Shown one piece after another: positions 22,249 to 34,669 of a stretch of 64,000 bases of DNA. Numbering within the stretch: position 1 is the stretch's first letter; each line of letters begins with the position of its first letter. The DNA lies in the NCBI GenBank assembly GCA_014529385.2, contig CM043953.1, positions 66,069,872-66,133,871 of the forward strand, written 5' to 3'. The notes beneath the pieces are model-generated. The model was not told the origin of the DNA, ran no database searches, and saw only the letters and a program-made list of their open reading frames with translations. The stretch comes from Adiantum capillus-veneris (taxonomy: Eukaryota > Streptophyta > Polypodiopsida > Polypodiales > Pteridaceae). Made by a program: the position numbers and the translations under genes.

Positions 22249-23119
22249 TTAATGAACCTTCGATAAAAACCTGCAAATCCTTAAAAAAATCTGTAACTCT
22301 TCCAGATTTTTAGGAGAAGGCCACTGCCGAATTGTATCCACTTTGTATTGATCCATATGTAGGCCAGTAGCTGAAATAACATGCCCAAGATAGTGAATTT
22401 CTTCCTTCAAAAAATCACACTTAGATTCCTTGGCATATAATTGATTTGTTCGTAACAATTCGGACATCTGCCTCAGATATTGTAAGTGTTCTTCTTCAGA
22501 AGCACTGTATACTAGAATGTCATCGAGAAAAACGATGACAAATTTGCCCAAGTACGGCTTCAAGACACTATCAATAAGTGTTATGAATGTTGCGGACGCA
22601 TTGGTTAACCCAAAAGGCATAACCAAAAACTCGTAGTGTCAAACCTTGTTCAGAATGCAGTTTTGGGTATATCAGCAAGTCAAATACGTACTTGGTGATA
22701 ACCTGACCGTAAGTCTATTTTCGTAAAAAGACGAGCATGAGTGAGTTTGTCGAACAACTCATCCACGCGTGGCAATGGGTACTTGTTCTTAATAGTAACC
22801 GCATTTAAGCCATGGTGTCTACGCACATGCGCATACTGTCGTCTTTTTTCTTCACTAATAGGATAGGAGAAGCCCATGGTGAAGAACTGGGTTGGATAAA
22901 CCCTCTGCTAAGATAGTCAGCAAGTTGACGTTTCACCTTAGCAACTTCAGAGCAGCTCATGTGGTAGGATGCTTTACTGCCTGCAACCACATTGATGCTA
23001 TGTTGCACCGATCGTGTCGGCGGTAATCTTGATCGCAAATCTTTAGGAAAAACATTGTGAAATTCCTTTAATAAAATTTTTAAATCACTAGCAACCTTTG
23101 CTTGTTGGGAAGTAGCCAT
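22249..23119 (-). pseudogene. Ty3-1 reverse transcriptase, copy 2
   Basis: Matches 2436-3306, including VFLDDILVYS and the same frame breaks. One Val to Ile change lies near 22793. Confidence 0.87.
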
Positions 23120-23161
23120 TGGTGGAAGAGATGAGAGAGAAACATGCGGCGTTGAGGAATG

Positions 23162-23656
23162 TTAAACATATTCAATGTTAGAGAGAAAATGAGACAATGA
23201 GTAACACAATAAAACTTGATCTATTCTATTATCAGAAACGAGTTGTATAAGCTCAACCGTACATATCAGTGGTGAAGAAGGTACATCCTTCTCTCCTAAC
23301 AACAATACATGTGCGCCATGGGATTCAAACATCAAGCTGTTGTGCTCATAGCTACGCTTCAGTGATGGTCCTAGGCTATGCAACCATTCCCTACCAAGGA
23401 CTACGTCTGCCCTCTCCATGTTCATAACCTGAAAATCCAAGGATGTGGAGTAGCCTTGTACTTCCAACGGTACAACTCGAACTTGAGTATCCCAGACTTC
23501 GGCGTCATGTCCATTCATCATTGCGACCTTGTAGCGGTGGGTACTCAGAGTTTGAGGCAATTTGAGTTTTTTCACCAATCCATAATTAATGAAATTGAAG
23601 GTAGCACCGTCATCTACCAAGATGCGCACCTTGTGCCCTTGCAAAGATCCATGCAT
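23162..23656 (-). pseudogene. Ty3-1 protease, copy 2
   Basis: Same protein as 3349-3843, including the altered DDG active-site loop; the only base change seen (near 23474) is silent on this strand. The shared DDG shows that the active-site change predates the duplication. Confidence 0.8.
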
Positions 23657-23736
23657 ATGTACTAACTCATGTGGTCCAAAGGTCTATTGCCACATGGAAG
23701 CTGTGAGACAGCATTCATGCACCACCTCGATGTGTG

Positions 23737-24822
23737 TTACTTCCAATGTAGAGAATCGTGAGGAAGACTCAAGAGGCAGCAGTTGCACCATGTGCACTGC
23801 TTTCTCCTTGCCATGAGAAGCAGATTTCCCTTGGGACAATCCTTTTTGCCATGACCGCTTCCCAAGCATTGAAAACATAATTTCTCTTTCTTAGCCTTAT
23901 CAAAGTCCTCAGGAGAGAGAGGATCTCTGGACCCCTTGGGTTTTTTAGCTGCTTCAGAATTGGCTACTATAAATTTCCTTTTATTGTGCCCATATGGTGT
24001 GCATGTATTACCATGTGTATTAGCAGGCATGTGATTATTATGTGATTTCTTTTCACTTGGATCATTATGAATGTGTACTTTCACTATGGCTTCCTCAAGT
24101 GTTTTAGGGTCTTGAGTCTCGACGTGCTTCTTTAGCTCTGGCGTCAGACTGCGGATAAACCCACGTACTTGCTGAAAGGTGTCTAGTCCTTCCAACTTGA
24201 GGATAACATCCCGATAGTGAGATGTATATTCAAGTAACGATGGGTATTGGTGTATGGAACACGTGTCCCAAGCCGTCCAATTCCAATCTGCCTCATTTGT
24301 AGGCAAGAATTCTTTGCAAAACATAGTCTCAAAGGATGCCCAACTCTGTGGTATGATATTCTTCTCCTTGAGAGACATCCACCACTTGTAGGAATTCCCT
24401 TCCAGAGTTAAGCTTGTTTGGAGTGCTCTAACTTCGTCTGGAGTACGCCGTAAGGCGTGAATTCCATCCCACTTGCTGAGAAAGATATTCATTGCATCCT
24501 TATTGCGATCTCGGTCTACTCCCTTAAAAGTCGGTGGTTTGGTGTTTTTCAACAACTCATCCACCTCTTTTGAAGTGAGAGTGTGCAAAGCATCGGTAGA
24601 TGGACCTTGTCCATGATCAGAAGGGCCTTGCCCTTGTGTAGCAACGTGCTCATGCATGTGCGTGTCAGCAGGACCCTTGGAATGCTGTTGCATGAATTGT
24701 ATCACTAACGTAGATAATTAAGTCATGTTTTCATTTAAAGATGCAAAATTTCCTTCCATGACTGATATGCATGTCTGAAGTGCACGAAATTCTTGAATAT
24801 CAAGCAGTTCATGAGCATCGTC
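23737..24822 (-). pseudogene. Ty3-1 gag, copy 2
   Basis: Identical at the protein level to copy 1 in the open part, with the same intact CFQCLGSGHGKKDC knuckle. The same TAA upstream is now at 24718-24720. Confidence 0.85.
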
Positions 24823-25604
24823 ACCCGACACCGTGCAGTGGAAGAATAGAAGGAAAAATAGCTTGAGTCGAGGAAAAATAATCCCGTAGTCGTAATTGGC
24901 ACCACAAATGGTAATTAGCCATGCTAATTATGTTGGTTGTCCAAGTTGTAATCAATCCGCAAATCCAACCGTACAGGTACCTTGCTTGGACACGTCGTAG
25001 CCGAATCGGTTGCAATTGTTATTGCTTTAATGTAATTGACTCTATGAACACGATCGCCGATGAATCCCTTTGAAAAATTTATCGACTTGCTGATTTTCTG
25101 CACACAGCACGCACGGTAGTATCTAATTGCAGGCCCCTTCACCGATCATAGCCAAGTATGTGGTCACAGTGTGCAATTATCTTGGGTTCGAAGCTGCGAT
25201 GCCACCTACGATGCGACCTCTGTGGGTACTCGCCCTTAGGTGATTTTAAGTCCTAAGGCCAAGGGCCTTAGGCGTTTTTAGATGTGAACACAAAGCTCAC
25301 AGAGCTATGGCCGTCGAGCAGACAGCGCGCAAGGCAAGAGGGGTTGAGGCCGAGCGGGGTGATGAGAACCGGGCGCCGCCCCAGTGTCGAGTAATGCCTC
25401 ACGCGTCGTGGCGCTCTTGTTGAGCCCTTCAACGGCCTATTTGCTGCACCTTCACCCGACGGCTCCTCCTTCCCAAGCCCCCTTGCACACGCTCGTCGAC
25501 TTCTCCTTCCTCCCTTAGCAAGAGAAAGTCTCCATGGCATGCAACATGCAAAAGATTTCTTTGGCTTAGAATCACCACGCCCTCCTTTCCCAAAAAAGCA
25601 ACTT
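24823..25604 (-). other. Ty3-1 leader, copy 2
   Basis: Counterpart of 5010-5791. No gene seen. Confidence 0.6.
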
Positions 25605-25618
25605 GGCTCTTGATACCA
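25605..25618 (-). other. Ty3-1 primer binding site, copy 2
   Basis: TGGTATCAAGAGCC on the minus strand, as in copy 1. Confidence 0.75.
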
Positions 25619-25619
25619 A

Positions 25620-25780
25620 TGTAATGCCTAGGGGAGACTAGAGCCTGGAATCCACCTCCCAACCTCCCACTATATAGACCAAGCTCCTAGCCATTTGCCC
25701 TAGCTGGATTCCCTTTCCACATTGCCTAGTCCGGCCCTTGGCCCAATCCATGACTCCCTGGCCTTGCCCTTGTCCTGACA
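25620..25780 (-). mobile_element. Ty3-1 5' LTR, copy 2
   Basis: Counterpart of 5807-5967, with the TATATA box at 25671-25676. Confidence 0.6.
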
Positions 25781-27265
25781 GCTCGAGGTGCTTGTCATGT
25801 TTGATGAGGAAGGTGATTGAGAAGCTTCCTATGCATGGGGGGTAAGGTGCTTGAGTAAAAAAGAGACCCTACAAACTTAATGAGGAAGGTGCTTGAGAAG
25901 CTTCCTATGCATGGGGAATAAGGTGCTTGAGTCAAAAAGAGACCCTACAAACTTAATGAGGAAGGTGCTTGAGAAGCTTCCCCATGCATAAAATTCTCAA
26001 AGCTAGGGGAATCTTTGACTTAACCTCCCACTCACCCAAAGGGCACCCCTTTTCTCAAAGGGCACATGGGACACATGTGAGACTCTCCCTATGCTTAGCC
26101 ACATGGTGTGCTTGAATGCTATTGGCTGGGCTAAAGAGGGGTCTAATGAGATTCTAGTTCCATCCAAAAAATATCTAGATATTTTCAAGCTCTCTCTCTC
26201 TAAGGGGTAAGGAGGACACTTGTCCAAAGACTACCCATGTACTTGAATGCATGCTGCATGTGATTGGCTAGGGGGAAGAGGGGTCCAATGAGCTTGAAGA
26301 ATGTGGAAAATCTACAACTCGCCCAAAGGAAGCAAGGGGGGTGCTGGGGGGTATACACCACACACACACACACACACACTCATTTTGTGGATGATTCTCA
26401 CTTGGTGAAAGTTGAGGAACTTCACCTCCTTCTCCAAGCTTGTGAGACGTGAGAGCCTACACCAACACTCTTGGCTATGGAATGAAAAATCCAACCAAGA
26501 GCCATGCTTCAATGCTTAAGCTTGCCATCTTCTCCATCTTCATTACTATGCTATTATGTATGCTAGCAAGAAGAGTAATGAAATGAGAGTCTACACCAAC
26601 GCTCTTGGCTATGGAATGCAAATCCAACCAAGAGCCTTCTCCAAGCTTGTGAGAAGTGAGAGCCTACACCAACACTCTTGGCTATGGAATGCAAATCCAA
26701 CTAAGAGCCATGCTTCAATCCTTAAGCTTGCCATCTTCTCCACCTTCATTACTTGCTATTATGTATGCTAGCAAGAAGAGTGATGATAAGTGAGGAAACA
26801 TTTATTTTTCCTATGGAATGTTTCTTCTTCCTCTTCCCTATCCTCATTCCCTGCTAGATCTCTCCACCTTTGAAGGTGTTTGAGGCTTGGGATAGTTAAT
26901 GCTTTCTACAAAGTTTATGTTATGCTTGTGATGTATGAAGCTTTCCATCTTCATTGCATCACCTAGGTCACAAGGAACACAAAGATTGTATTGTACCAAG
27001 TCTCTCTTGATGGGAGAAACTATAATACAAATGCCTATTGGAGGGGGACCCGGCTCCGTATGAATCCAGTCCTCAACTATTGTCATGTTCTCTAAAATCT
27101 CTCTCTTGCAAAAGTATTGTTCATGCCAAATTAACTAAGTACCATGTTTATGTTGCTACCATCAATTAAGTTCACCCGCTATGCTCACAAAGTAATCTCA
27201 CAAAAGTGATTCATCTAATCTCCTAATTCCGCTACTCTCAAAGTTCATAGGCCATTTCTATTACA
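25781..27265 (+). mobile_element. LTR A, copy 2 (with 76 bp repeats at 25803-25983)
   Basis: Counterpart of 5968-7452. The 76 bp array, the (CA)n tract and the three CTTGG...CCAAG hairpin units are all retained. Confidence 0.65.
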
Positions 27266-28023
27266 CTCGTTCTCTCTCTTAACAAGAACAAATCCATTTT
27301 TCTCAAGCATCTCAATTTCATATCTTTGCAAATTAGTTCCTCGAGAAACATACTAGCATGTTGGGTCTTTGAAAGATTGGTAGTTGGTATAAAAATGCAA
27401 GACTCATTTTGAATAACAAACCAAGGTCCCCAATGCAAAGCCCTCACATCCCACCAAGCAAGCCAAGTTTGCAGTATAGGAATCTATCATTGCATTGCAT
27501 GGCCCACACACAAAACTTTATAAGCTTGTTCTTTCAGATCTCTAAAGGTGACTTTGATGGCACATTTCTCCACTTTCTACATAAAGTCTTGTGGTCCTCT
27601 TAAAATGAAGGACGAATGCATTTATGTGTACGGTGCACCATGCTTTTTTCCCAATGAAAGGAGTAACTCCTCTCCTTATCTTCAAACTTTCTTTTGGCAC
27701 CACCAAAATAAACCGTGTGAGCTGTAAATTTTATTTGCATTAGCTTCATCTGTCATAAAATCTAATATCTAACCAACCCAAATGATTTTCTCATATTAAA
27801 CTGATCATTTAATGTGGGAGAACAAATGGGAACAAGGGTTAAGGTATAGACATGTGCTTATAGATCTATCTCAACACGAGCCCAGTGGTAAAGGGGCCCA
27901 AATGAGAGATGGTCTATCAAAGAGCAAGGCTAACCAATGGAGCATAAAGACCTTAGGGTTAGCTTCATTGAAGACCTCCAATAGTTAGTGTTAAAAGTCC
28001 TTTGAGCTTAGGTAAGCTAGGGC
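27266..28023. other. Inter-LTR segment, copy 2
   Basis: Counterpart of 7453-8210. The unidentified minus-strand open frame is unchanged at 27238-27447. Confidence 0.5.
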
Positions 28024-29302
28024 TGTGCTTGAGGTGGAACCCGGCCCAAGCTTGAGGTGCTTGTCATGCCTGATGACTGAGGTGCTTGATGATTGAGATG
28101 CTTGAGGTGTTTTTCATGCCTGATGATTGAGATGCTTGAGGTGCTTGTCATGCTTGAGATACTAGGGCTGTACCTGAGGTGAGAACCCAACCCAAGCTTT
28201 GAGGGGCTTAACTTGTGGTGAGAACTAGGCCCAAGGTTGAGGGGCTTGAGGTGGTACAAAAGTCAAAGTGAATCCCTACAAGGAGGGGGTGAGACATGCA
28301 AGAAGGGGGGGTGGTTGCTTGACCACTTTCTCTCCCAAAGGGCACAACTTGCCCAAGAGGCAAGTAAGACACATGTCAAGCCCCTGGCTAGGTTACCCTC
28401 ATGGTGTGCCTAAAGCCTATTGGTTGGCCTTCCAAGGGGTCCAATGATAATTTAGTATAATTAATTAATTTTTTTAGCATTTATCAAGACCTCTCTCTCA
28501 AAGCGGAAAGGGGGACACTTGTCCCAAGGCTACCCTTGTTGCTTTTGGTATGACTCTTGCTTGTGATTGGCTAGGCCTGGGGGGTCCAATGAGATTCAAG
28601 CATGAGCTACAACCAAAGCAAGTAGGGGGCCTGCTTAGGGGGTATACTCTCCCACACACACTCACACACACTCTCATTGTGTGAAGTACAAAGTGCAAGA
28701 ACTCCCTCTCCTTCTCCAAGCAAGTAGAGGTTGAGAGCCTACACCAACACTCTTGGCTATGGAATGCAGATCCAACCAAGAGCCATGCTTCAATGCTGAA
28801 GCTTGCCATCTTCTCCATCTTCATTACTATGCTATTATATGTATGCTAGCAAGAAGAGTATGATAAGTTAGGAAAGTGAGGAACTAATTCTTTCTCCTAT
28901 GAAATGTTCCTTCTTCCTCTTCGCTACCCTCATTCCCTGCTAGCTCTCTCCACCTTCGAAGGTGTTTGAGGTCTTGGGACCGAGGCTTGGGATAGTTAAT
29001 GCTTTCCACAAAGTTTATGGTATGCTCGTGATGCATGAATCTTTCCATCTTCATTGCATCACCTAGGTCACAAAGGAACACAAAGATTGTATTGTAACAA
29101 GTCTCACACATAAATCCGATCCTCAAATGTTGTCATGTTCTCTAAATTCTCTCTCTTGCAACAGTATTGTTCATGCCAAGTTAACTAAATGCTATGTTTA
29201 TGTTGCTACCATCCATTATGTTCACCCGCTATCCTCACAAAGTAATTTCACAAAATTACTCTCTCTAATTTCCGCTACTCTCAAGTTAATAGGCCAATTC
29301 CA
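28024..29302 (+). mobile_element. LTR B, copy 2
   Basis: Counterpart of 8211-9489, with a C to A difference near 28490. Confidence 0.75.
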
Positions 29303-29308
29303 TTATAT

Positions 29309-29320
29309 TGGTATCAGAGC
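29309..29320 (+). other. Primer binding site after LTR B, copy 2
   Basis: TGGTATCAGAGC, intact. Confidence 0.85.
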
Positions 29321-29721
29321 ATTTGGTTTCTCTTTTCTTGCTTAAGAAGAGAGGTCCTTAAGTAGCCTATAAATGGTTGATTTTGCTAATTATATTAGGG
29401 TAAGTGGGACTGGGATCTATTATTGATTTTGCTGAGCCCACAATGTGGGATATGCTGCACACCTCGGGAGCGTTTGACTTAATAATGGAGCCTTTTTAGA
29501 CTTGCCTACGGCTTTACCATTATTGAGCCATAAGAAGTCTGAAAGGAGCTAGCCCTCAACAACTCTGAAATATTAGACCCACTCCACTACTCTCTATAAT
29601 TAACCACTTCGAGCCGTGGGTGTAGATACTTAAGACCCAATTTTCAAAGGCTAAGAGGAGTGGCAACTAAGGTTTTGAACTGCCAAAGCATACACTAAGT
29701 ACGTACACAAGTTTTGTTAAC

Positions 29722-30218
29722 ATGGCTGACAATAACGAAGAGAGTAGAATGAACATTGATAGCTTTGATTTTGCACATGAAGGTGCTAATCATGATGCTC
29801 GCATGTTTGTCCATTATCTCGTTACTAGGCTGCAACAAGCTATGGGCAACCCTGCTTTGCAAGCCAAAGTTACTCAACAATTTCGCGCTCATGGGATTTC
29901 CCTTCCTCTTCAAGAGGAGAGAGAGCTTAGGAGGCCTCTTGAAGAGACCCCAAAAAAGAGACTCTCTTCCATACGAGAGGAAGAATCCAAAAAGCAAGAA
30001 AGGAATGAAACTTTAAGTTCCTCTGAAGATGTGGCTACACGAAGATGGTGGTTTAGACAATTGCCAACTCCTCCCAAGAGGAAAAGATCAACACACAATC
30101 CTTCTCCTCGTCATTCCAAAAGGGAAGAGAGAAAACAAAGGAAGAAAAGGGCAAGAAAGAGGTCACCCTCTACTCCTTCTTCTTCACCTTTCCCTCTTTT
30201 GATGAAAGCTATAACATT
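29722..30218 (+). pseudogene. Probable gag N-terminus, copy 2
   Basis: Same open frame as 9909-10405, ending at the same inverted LTR border. Confidence 0.55.
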
Positions 30219-31283
30219 TGATGGTCTAGTAACTTGTGTGTAGCGGAAAATGACATAAATATAGTGAGCATTTCATTAAGAATAGATTCCTATAATGAGC
30301 ATAGCAAGAGTGCTTGGATGGAGAGAGCAACAAAAGTAAGATAGGCATGAACAATAGTTCAAAAAGAGAGAGAAATTAAGCTATTGACAATAGTTGGGGA
30401 CCGGATTTACATGGAGCCAGTCCTCCCTCCAAAAGGCTTTGTATTATAGGTTTCCCCCATCAAGGGAGACATTTTACTATACAATACTTTGTGTTCCTTC
30501 AATAAATTGTTGGTGCAATGAAGATGGAAGCTTCAAGCACCAAGCTTACACTTGAAAACACAACATCAATTCCCTCACGATATCAGACCCAAGACCTCAC
30601 ACACCTTTGAAGATGGTGAGAGCTAGCGGGGTATGAGAGTAGATCGAGAGGAAGAAGGAGTATTCTTACGAGAAAGAAGTATTTCTCCTCACATAATCAC
30701 TCCTAATATCTTAGTAGAGCTTAGTAATTAGCATGGTAGAGGAGATGAGCATGCATCAAAGCTTGGCTCTTGGTTGGATTTGCATCACAAAGCCAAGAGT
30801 TGTTGGTGTAGGCCTCCCTTCTCACAATCTTGGAGTAGATGATGAGCTTTCCATGACGCTTGAGAAGGAGATAGTCTTCTTTAATCAATACATGACCTTG
30901 TGTGAGTGTGTGTGTCTGATAAGGCCTTGCAAAAATCATCCCCCTCTCTCTCTTGGTCGACCCCTCTTGCTATTTGCTCATGCTGGTGTCCTATTGGCCC
31001 CTATAGAGCTTAGCCAATGACAATTAAGAAGCATAAGTGATAGCCTTGTGACATGTGTCCCCCTTTCCCCTTTTGTGAGAGCTTTAGGTATTTAAATAAT
31101 TCAATTAAACTCTCATTGAACCTCTTAGTCTTTTGGCCAATAGGAATCAGGCAAGCCATTGGGCTGTTGAATGCTCATTGGACTCATTGGTAGACTGTCT
31201 AATAGTCTTCTAGAGAGCTTACTTTCTATTGGTTTTTTTATCAAGTGTTTTTAAATGAATTAAACTAAACTTACTCTAGTCTA
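30219..31283 (-). mobile_element. LTR C, 3' LTR of Ty3-3, copy 2
   Basis: Counterpart of 10406-11470, with the same inverted hairpin unit and CCAAT/ATTGG boxes. Confidence 0.65.
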
Positions 31284-31301
31284 ATTCTCATTGGTCCACC
31301 T

Positions 31302-32492
31302 CTATGGCCATCCAATAGGGTTTGAATGCACCTTGGGGGCAACTGGGCTAGGAAGAGTGTGTGTGTGTTTCTTTGGATGCATCACCTCTTCTTGGTCCTT
31401 GATCTCCGGTGGCTCTTCAATAGTTGGTTCTTGAGGTGGCTCTCCTTTGTAAGGCTTTAGTAGGCTCACATGGAGAGCATTGTGTATGAGCCAATGACTG
31501 GGCACTTGAGTTGATAGGCCATGTCATTGATCGGACTAAGAATCTGAAAGGGACAATAATACTTTTTTGCTAGTTTAGCATAGTACTTTTGGTGTCTCAC
31601 AGGATTATTGCCCGTTGTATGCCTTGGGAAATTTAAGCAAGACCCAATCATTTTGTTTAAAGGCTTGAGCTCTTCTGTGCTTATTAGCAGCAGCCTTTTG
31701 CCTTTGTTCCGAGATAGAGATAGCATCCTTAATCTTTTGGAAAGATTCTTGTAGGTCTCGGCTATACTCATCTGCAGTGAAGATCTTCCCATGTACGTAA
31801 GTAGCAGGGATTTTTGGATCTTCCCTCAATTACCTCTAAAGGTGCTTTTCCCATGGAGATATGTACAATATTATTGTAGGCATACTCCACTAAGGGTAAG
31901 TACTTCTCCCATTGGGACCTTTGATCTACTTCCGTTACATAGGCTTTTAGTAGATCAAGAATTGTTAGGTTAGCTATTTCACTTTGGCCATCCGTTTGTG
32001 GGTGATAGGCCAAAGAGAAGTTTAGCTTTGTCCGTAAATTCTCAAAGAGACCCTTCCAAAAATACTAGTCATTCTAGGATCTCTATCTGACACTATGGAC
32101 ATCGGCAAGCCATGGTACTTGAAGATTTGTGATATGAAAAGGGTTGCCATTTGATGGGCTTTGATAGTCTTTTTGAGAGGTATAAAATGAGCTTGTTTGC
32201 TGAACCTGTCTACTATCGTCCATATTCTCGTATTCCCATGGATAGACTTAGGCAATCCAAAGATAAAATCCATGGATATGCTCTCCCATGGTGAATTAGG
32301 GATTGGCAAAGGTTGAAGCAATCTAGATTGCTTCCCTCTATCAAACTTCGTCTTTTGGCATACCACATATTTAGAAACATACTCCTGTATGTTTGCTTTC
32401 ATGGTAGGCCAATAAAAAAAAGTTTCTATCCCTTTTAGGGTAGACTGAATCCCTCTATGCCCCGCATAAGGAGAAGCATGAGATTCATACAT
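31302..32492 (-). pseudogene. Ty3-3 integrase, copy 2
   Basis: Same motifs as 11489-12680. It lacks the extra T found near 11985 in copy 1, so a 74-codon frame (31605-31829: IPATYVHGKIFTADEYSRDL) reads through here and shows the likely pre-mutation state of that stretch. Other differences are PPEIK for PLEIK and KQSR for KQSG. Confidence 0.85.
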
Positions 32493-32599
32493 TACTTTCT
32501 CACGTAGTGAGTTAATAATGCATAGTCTATTGCCATAGAGAAGATAACCATCTTGTAAGGCAAATGGTTCTTTTTTCTTCCCTAGTGCAAGGGCTTAAA

Positions 32600-33285
32600 T
32601 CACATCTCTAAAATCGGGATCAATAGCGTACTCATCTTCATAGAAGATAGATAATTGTGAGTTGCTATGGAAACCACATTCACTCTCGATCGTCTTGAGA
32701 GTGCATCGACTACTTGATTATGCTTGCCAGCAATGTGAGCAATATGAAAATGAAATTGCGAAAGGAAATTCGCCCACCTCATTCGTTTGTCGGAGAGCTT
32801 GGTCTGCGTCATGAAGTACTATTAAAAGTTTGGTGATCCGTCCGCAGAATGAAAGGAGTCCCCAATAAATAGTGCTTCCACAAGTCTAAGGCATGTAGAA
32901 CTGCCAGGAATTCCTTTTCATATATGCCTAAAGATTCCTTAACAAGGTCGACCCTTTGACTTTCGTAGGCTATGGCGTGCCCTTCTTGGAGCAAAATAGC
33001 TCCAAGACAATCATCACAAGCGTCGCATCGGATCTCAAATGGTTTTGAGAGATTCGGTAGTGTAAGCAGAGCTTGAGAGATAAGCTTTTCAAAAGCATTG
33101 TTCTCCTTGGCAGACCATGTATACCTAACTTTTTTTTTTGTTCGGTTATGTAATGGTCCCGTGATTTGTGAGAACTTTTCTATGAAGCATCTATAATATG
33201 CACACATACCTATAAAGCTTCTTAGTTCATGTAGATTCCTTGGATTAGGCCATCCTTTTATTACCTCTAGCTTTGATGGATCCAT
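32600..33285 (-). pseudogene. Ty3-3 RNase H region, copy 2
   Basis: Matches 12788-13473. The end reads ALSRRSRVN instead of ALSRRPRVN. Confidence 0.85.
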
Positions 33286-33354
33286 TTGGATGCCATCTTG
33301 AGAGATAATGTGACCTAAATACTCACTATCTTGTAAGAAAAATTCACTTTTTTT

Positions 33355-33982
33355 TCAATTAATATAAACTTTATTCTCTCGTAAAACTTGAAATATTACC
33401 TGGAGGTGTTGCTTGTGTTCGTCTAGTGAATTAGAGTAGATGATTATATAATCAAAGAAGACTCCAGTAAAGGTTTGGTAAGGCTTGAATAGCTTCTCCA
33501 TCAAGCGATTAAATGTGGCTGGTGCATTGGTCAAGCCAAAGGCATGAAAATGTATCCGTAAAGACCAAACATAGTGCAAAATGCGGTCTTTACAATGTCT
33601 TGATCAACTATCCTTATTTGATGGAAGCCACTTTTTTGGTCAATCCTACTGAAGTAGGTCGACCCTTGTAGCTTATCAAATAGGTCTTCTACCCGTGGAA
33701 CAGGAAACCTATTCTTGATAGTGATCCTATTTAGTGCTCTATAGTATACACACTACAATATATGCCATCTTTCTTTTGCACTAATAACACGGGTGAAAAA
33801 AAAGGAGATGAGCTAGGCCTAACCATGCCCTTCTCAACTAACTCATGCACTTGCCGCATAATCTCCTCTTGTTGAGCTTGGGAAACTCTATAAGGAGGTT
33901 TATTAGGCGGTGAACTTGCTGGAAGAAGTTCAATTGCATGGTCATCATTGCCTCGTTTAGGAGGTAGTTCACAAGGGATGTT
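33355..33982 (-). pseudogene. Ty3-3 reverse transcriptase, copy 2
   Basis: Same as copy 1, including FFDYIIIYS, so the loss of the second catalytic Asp predates the duplication. Confidence 0.82.
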
Positions 33983-34059
33983 GTCAATAAAACCATCTTG
34001 AAATCCCTTGAGAAAATTGGATAACTCTACTTCCTTGTGATTGTTTATATTTTCTTTTG

Positions 34060-34473
34060 CTAAATCATTAGGTTCATTTTGAGAATCACAGAAATCGCGT
34101 ACACAAAAATAGAGCTCTTTATTGACTTATTGAAAGCTTGCTTCTGTACAATGGGTATGGGGTTACCCAACTCAGCATCTATGTACATATCTTTTTCCTT
34201 GAACCTAAAGTAGATTTTCCTTTTAGGGAATTTAACATTGGCAGCCATGCGATCAAACCATGGTGCCCCTAGGATTACATCCTTGTGTTTGAGAGGAGAG
34301 ATAAAGAAATCCTCCTTGTCCACATAGCTTTGGACATGGAGCCTCAATTTCCCAATTAAGGGAGTGACTGAGGCTTCTTGCCCCTTGAAAGCACCATCAG
34401 CAGGTAGGACATCTCCCATCTCATAGGCTTGGATGCCTAGCTTGGTGGCCAACTCTTTCCCCAAGCATGGCAT
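34060..34473 (-). pseudogene. Ty3-3 protease C-terminal part, copy 2
   Basis: One codon shorter than copy 1 (DAELG for DAKELG) and with His to Tyr in RKIYF. Confidence 0.75.
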
Positions 34474-34669
34474 AGAGGAGATCCTTTGTGGTGAGCATCC
34501 TCTTCTTGGATTTCGACCAAGGTAGCTTTAGGAGGCTCATTTTGTGTATTCTTGTGGGGACAAGCACGATAGGCATGCCCTTGCTCCCTGCACTTGAAAC
34601 AATGGTTATCTTTACGATAAAGCACACTGAATGCGCACGGTCCTACGTGCAATGGTAGGTCCTGCGGTT
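34437..34669 (-). pseudogene. Ty3-3 gag zinc-knuckle fragment, copy 2
   Basis: CFKCREQGHAYRAC intact; otherwise as 14628-14860. Confidence 0.8.

Larger units (their letters stand above)
20434..25780 (-). mobile_element. Ty3-1, copy 2
   Basis: Same structure as 621-5967 at an offset of 19813. Lesions seen in copy 1 are shared, including the stop in gag and the frameshifts in RT, so the element was already dead before duplication. Single-base differences include Thr to Met in the ETDASD motif of RNase H and Pro to Ser in the integrase C-terminus. Confidence 0.9.
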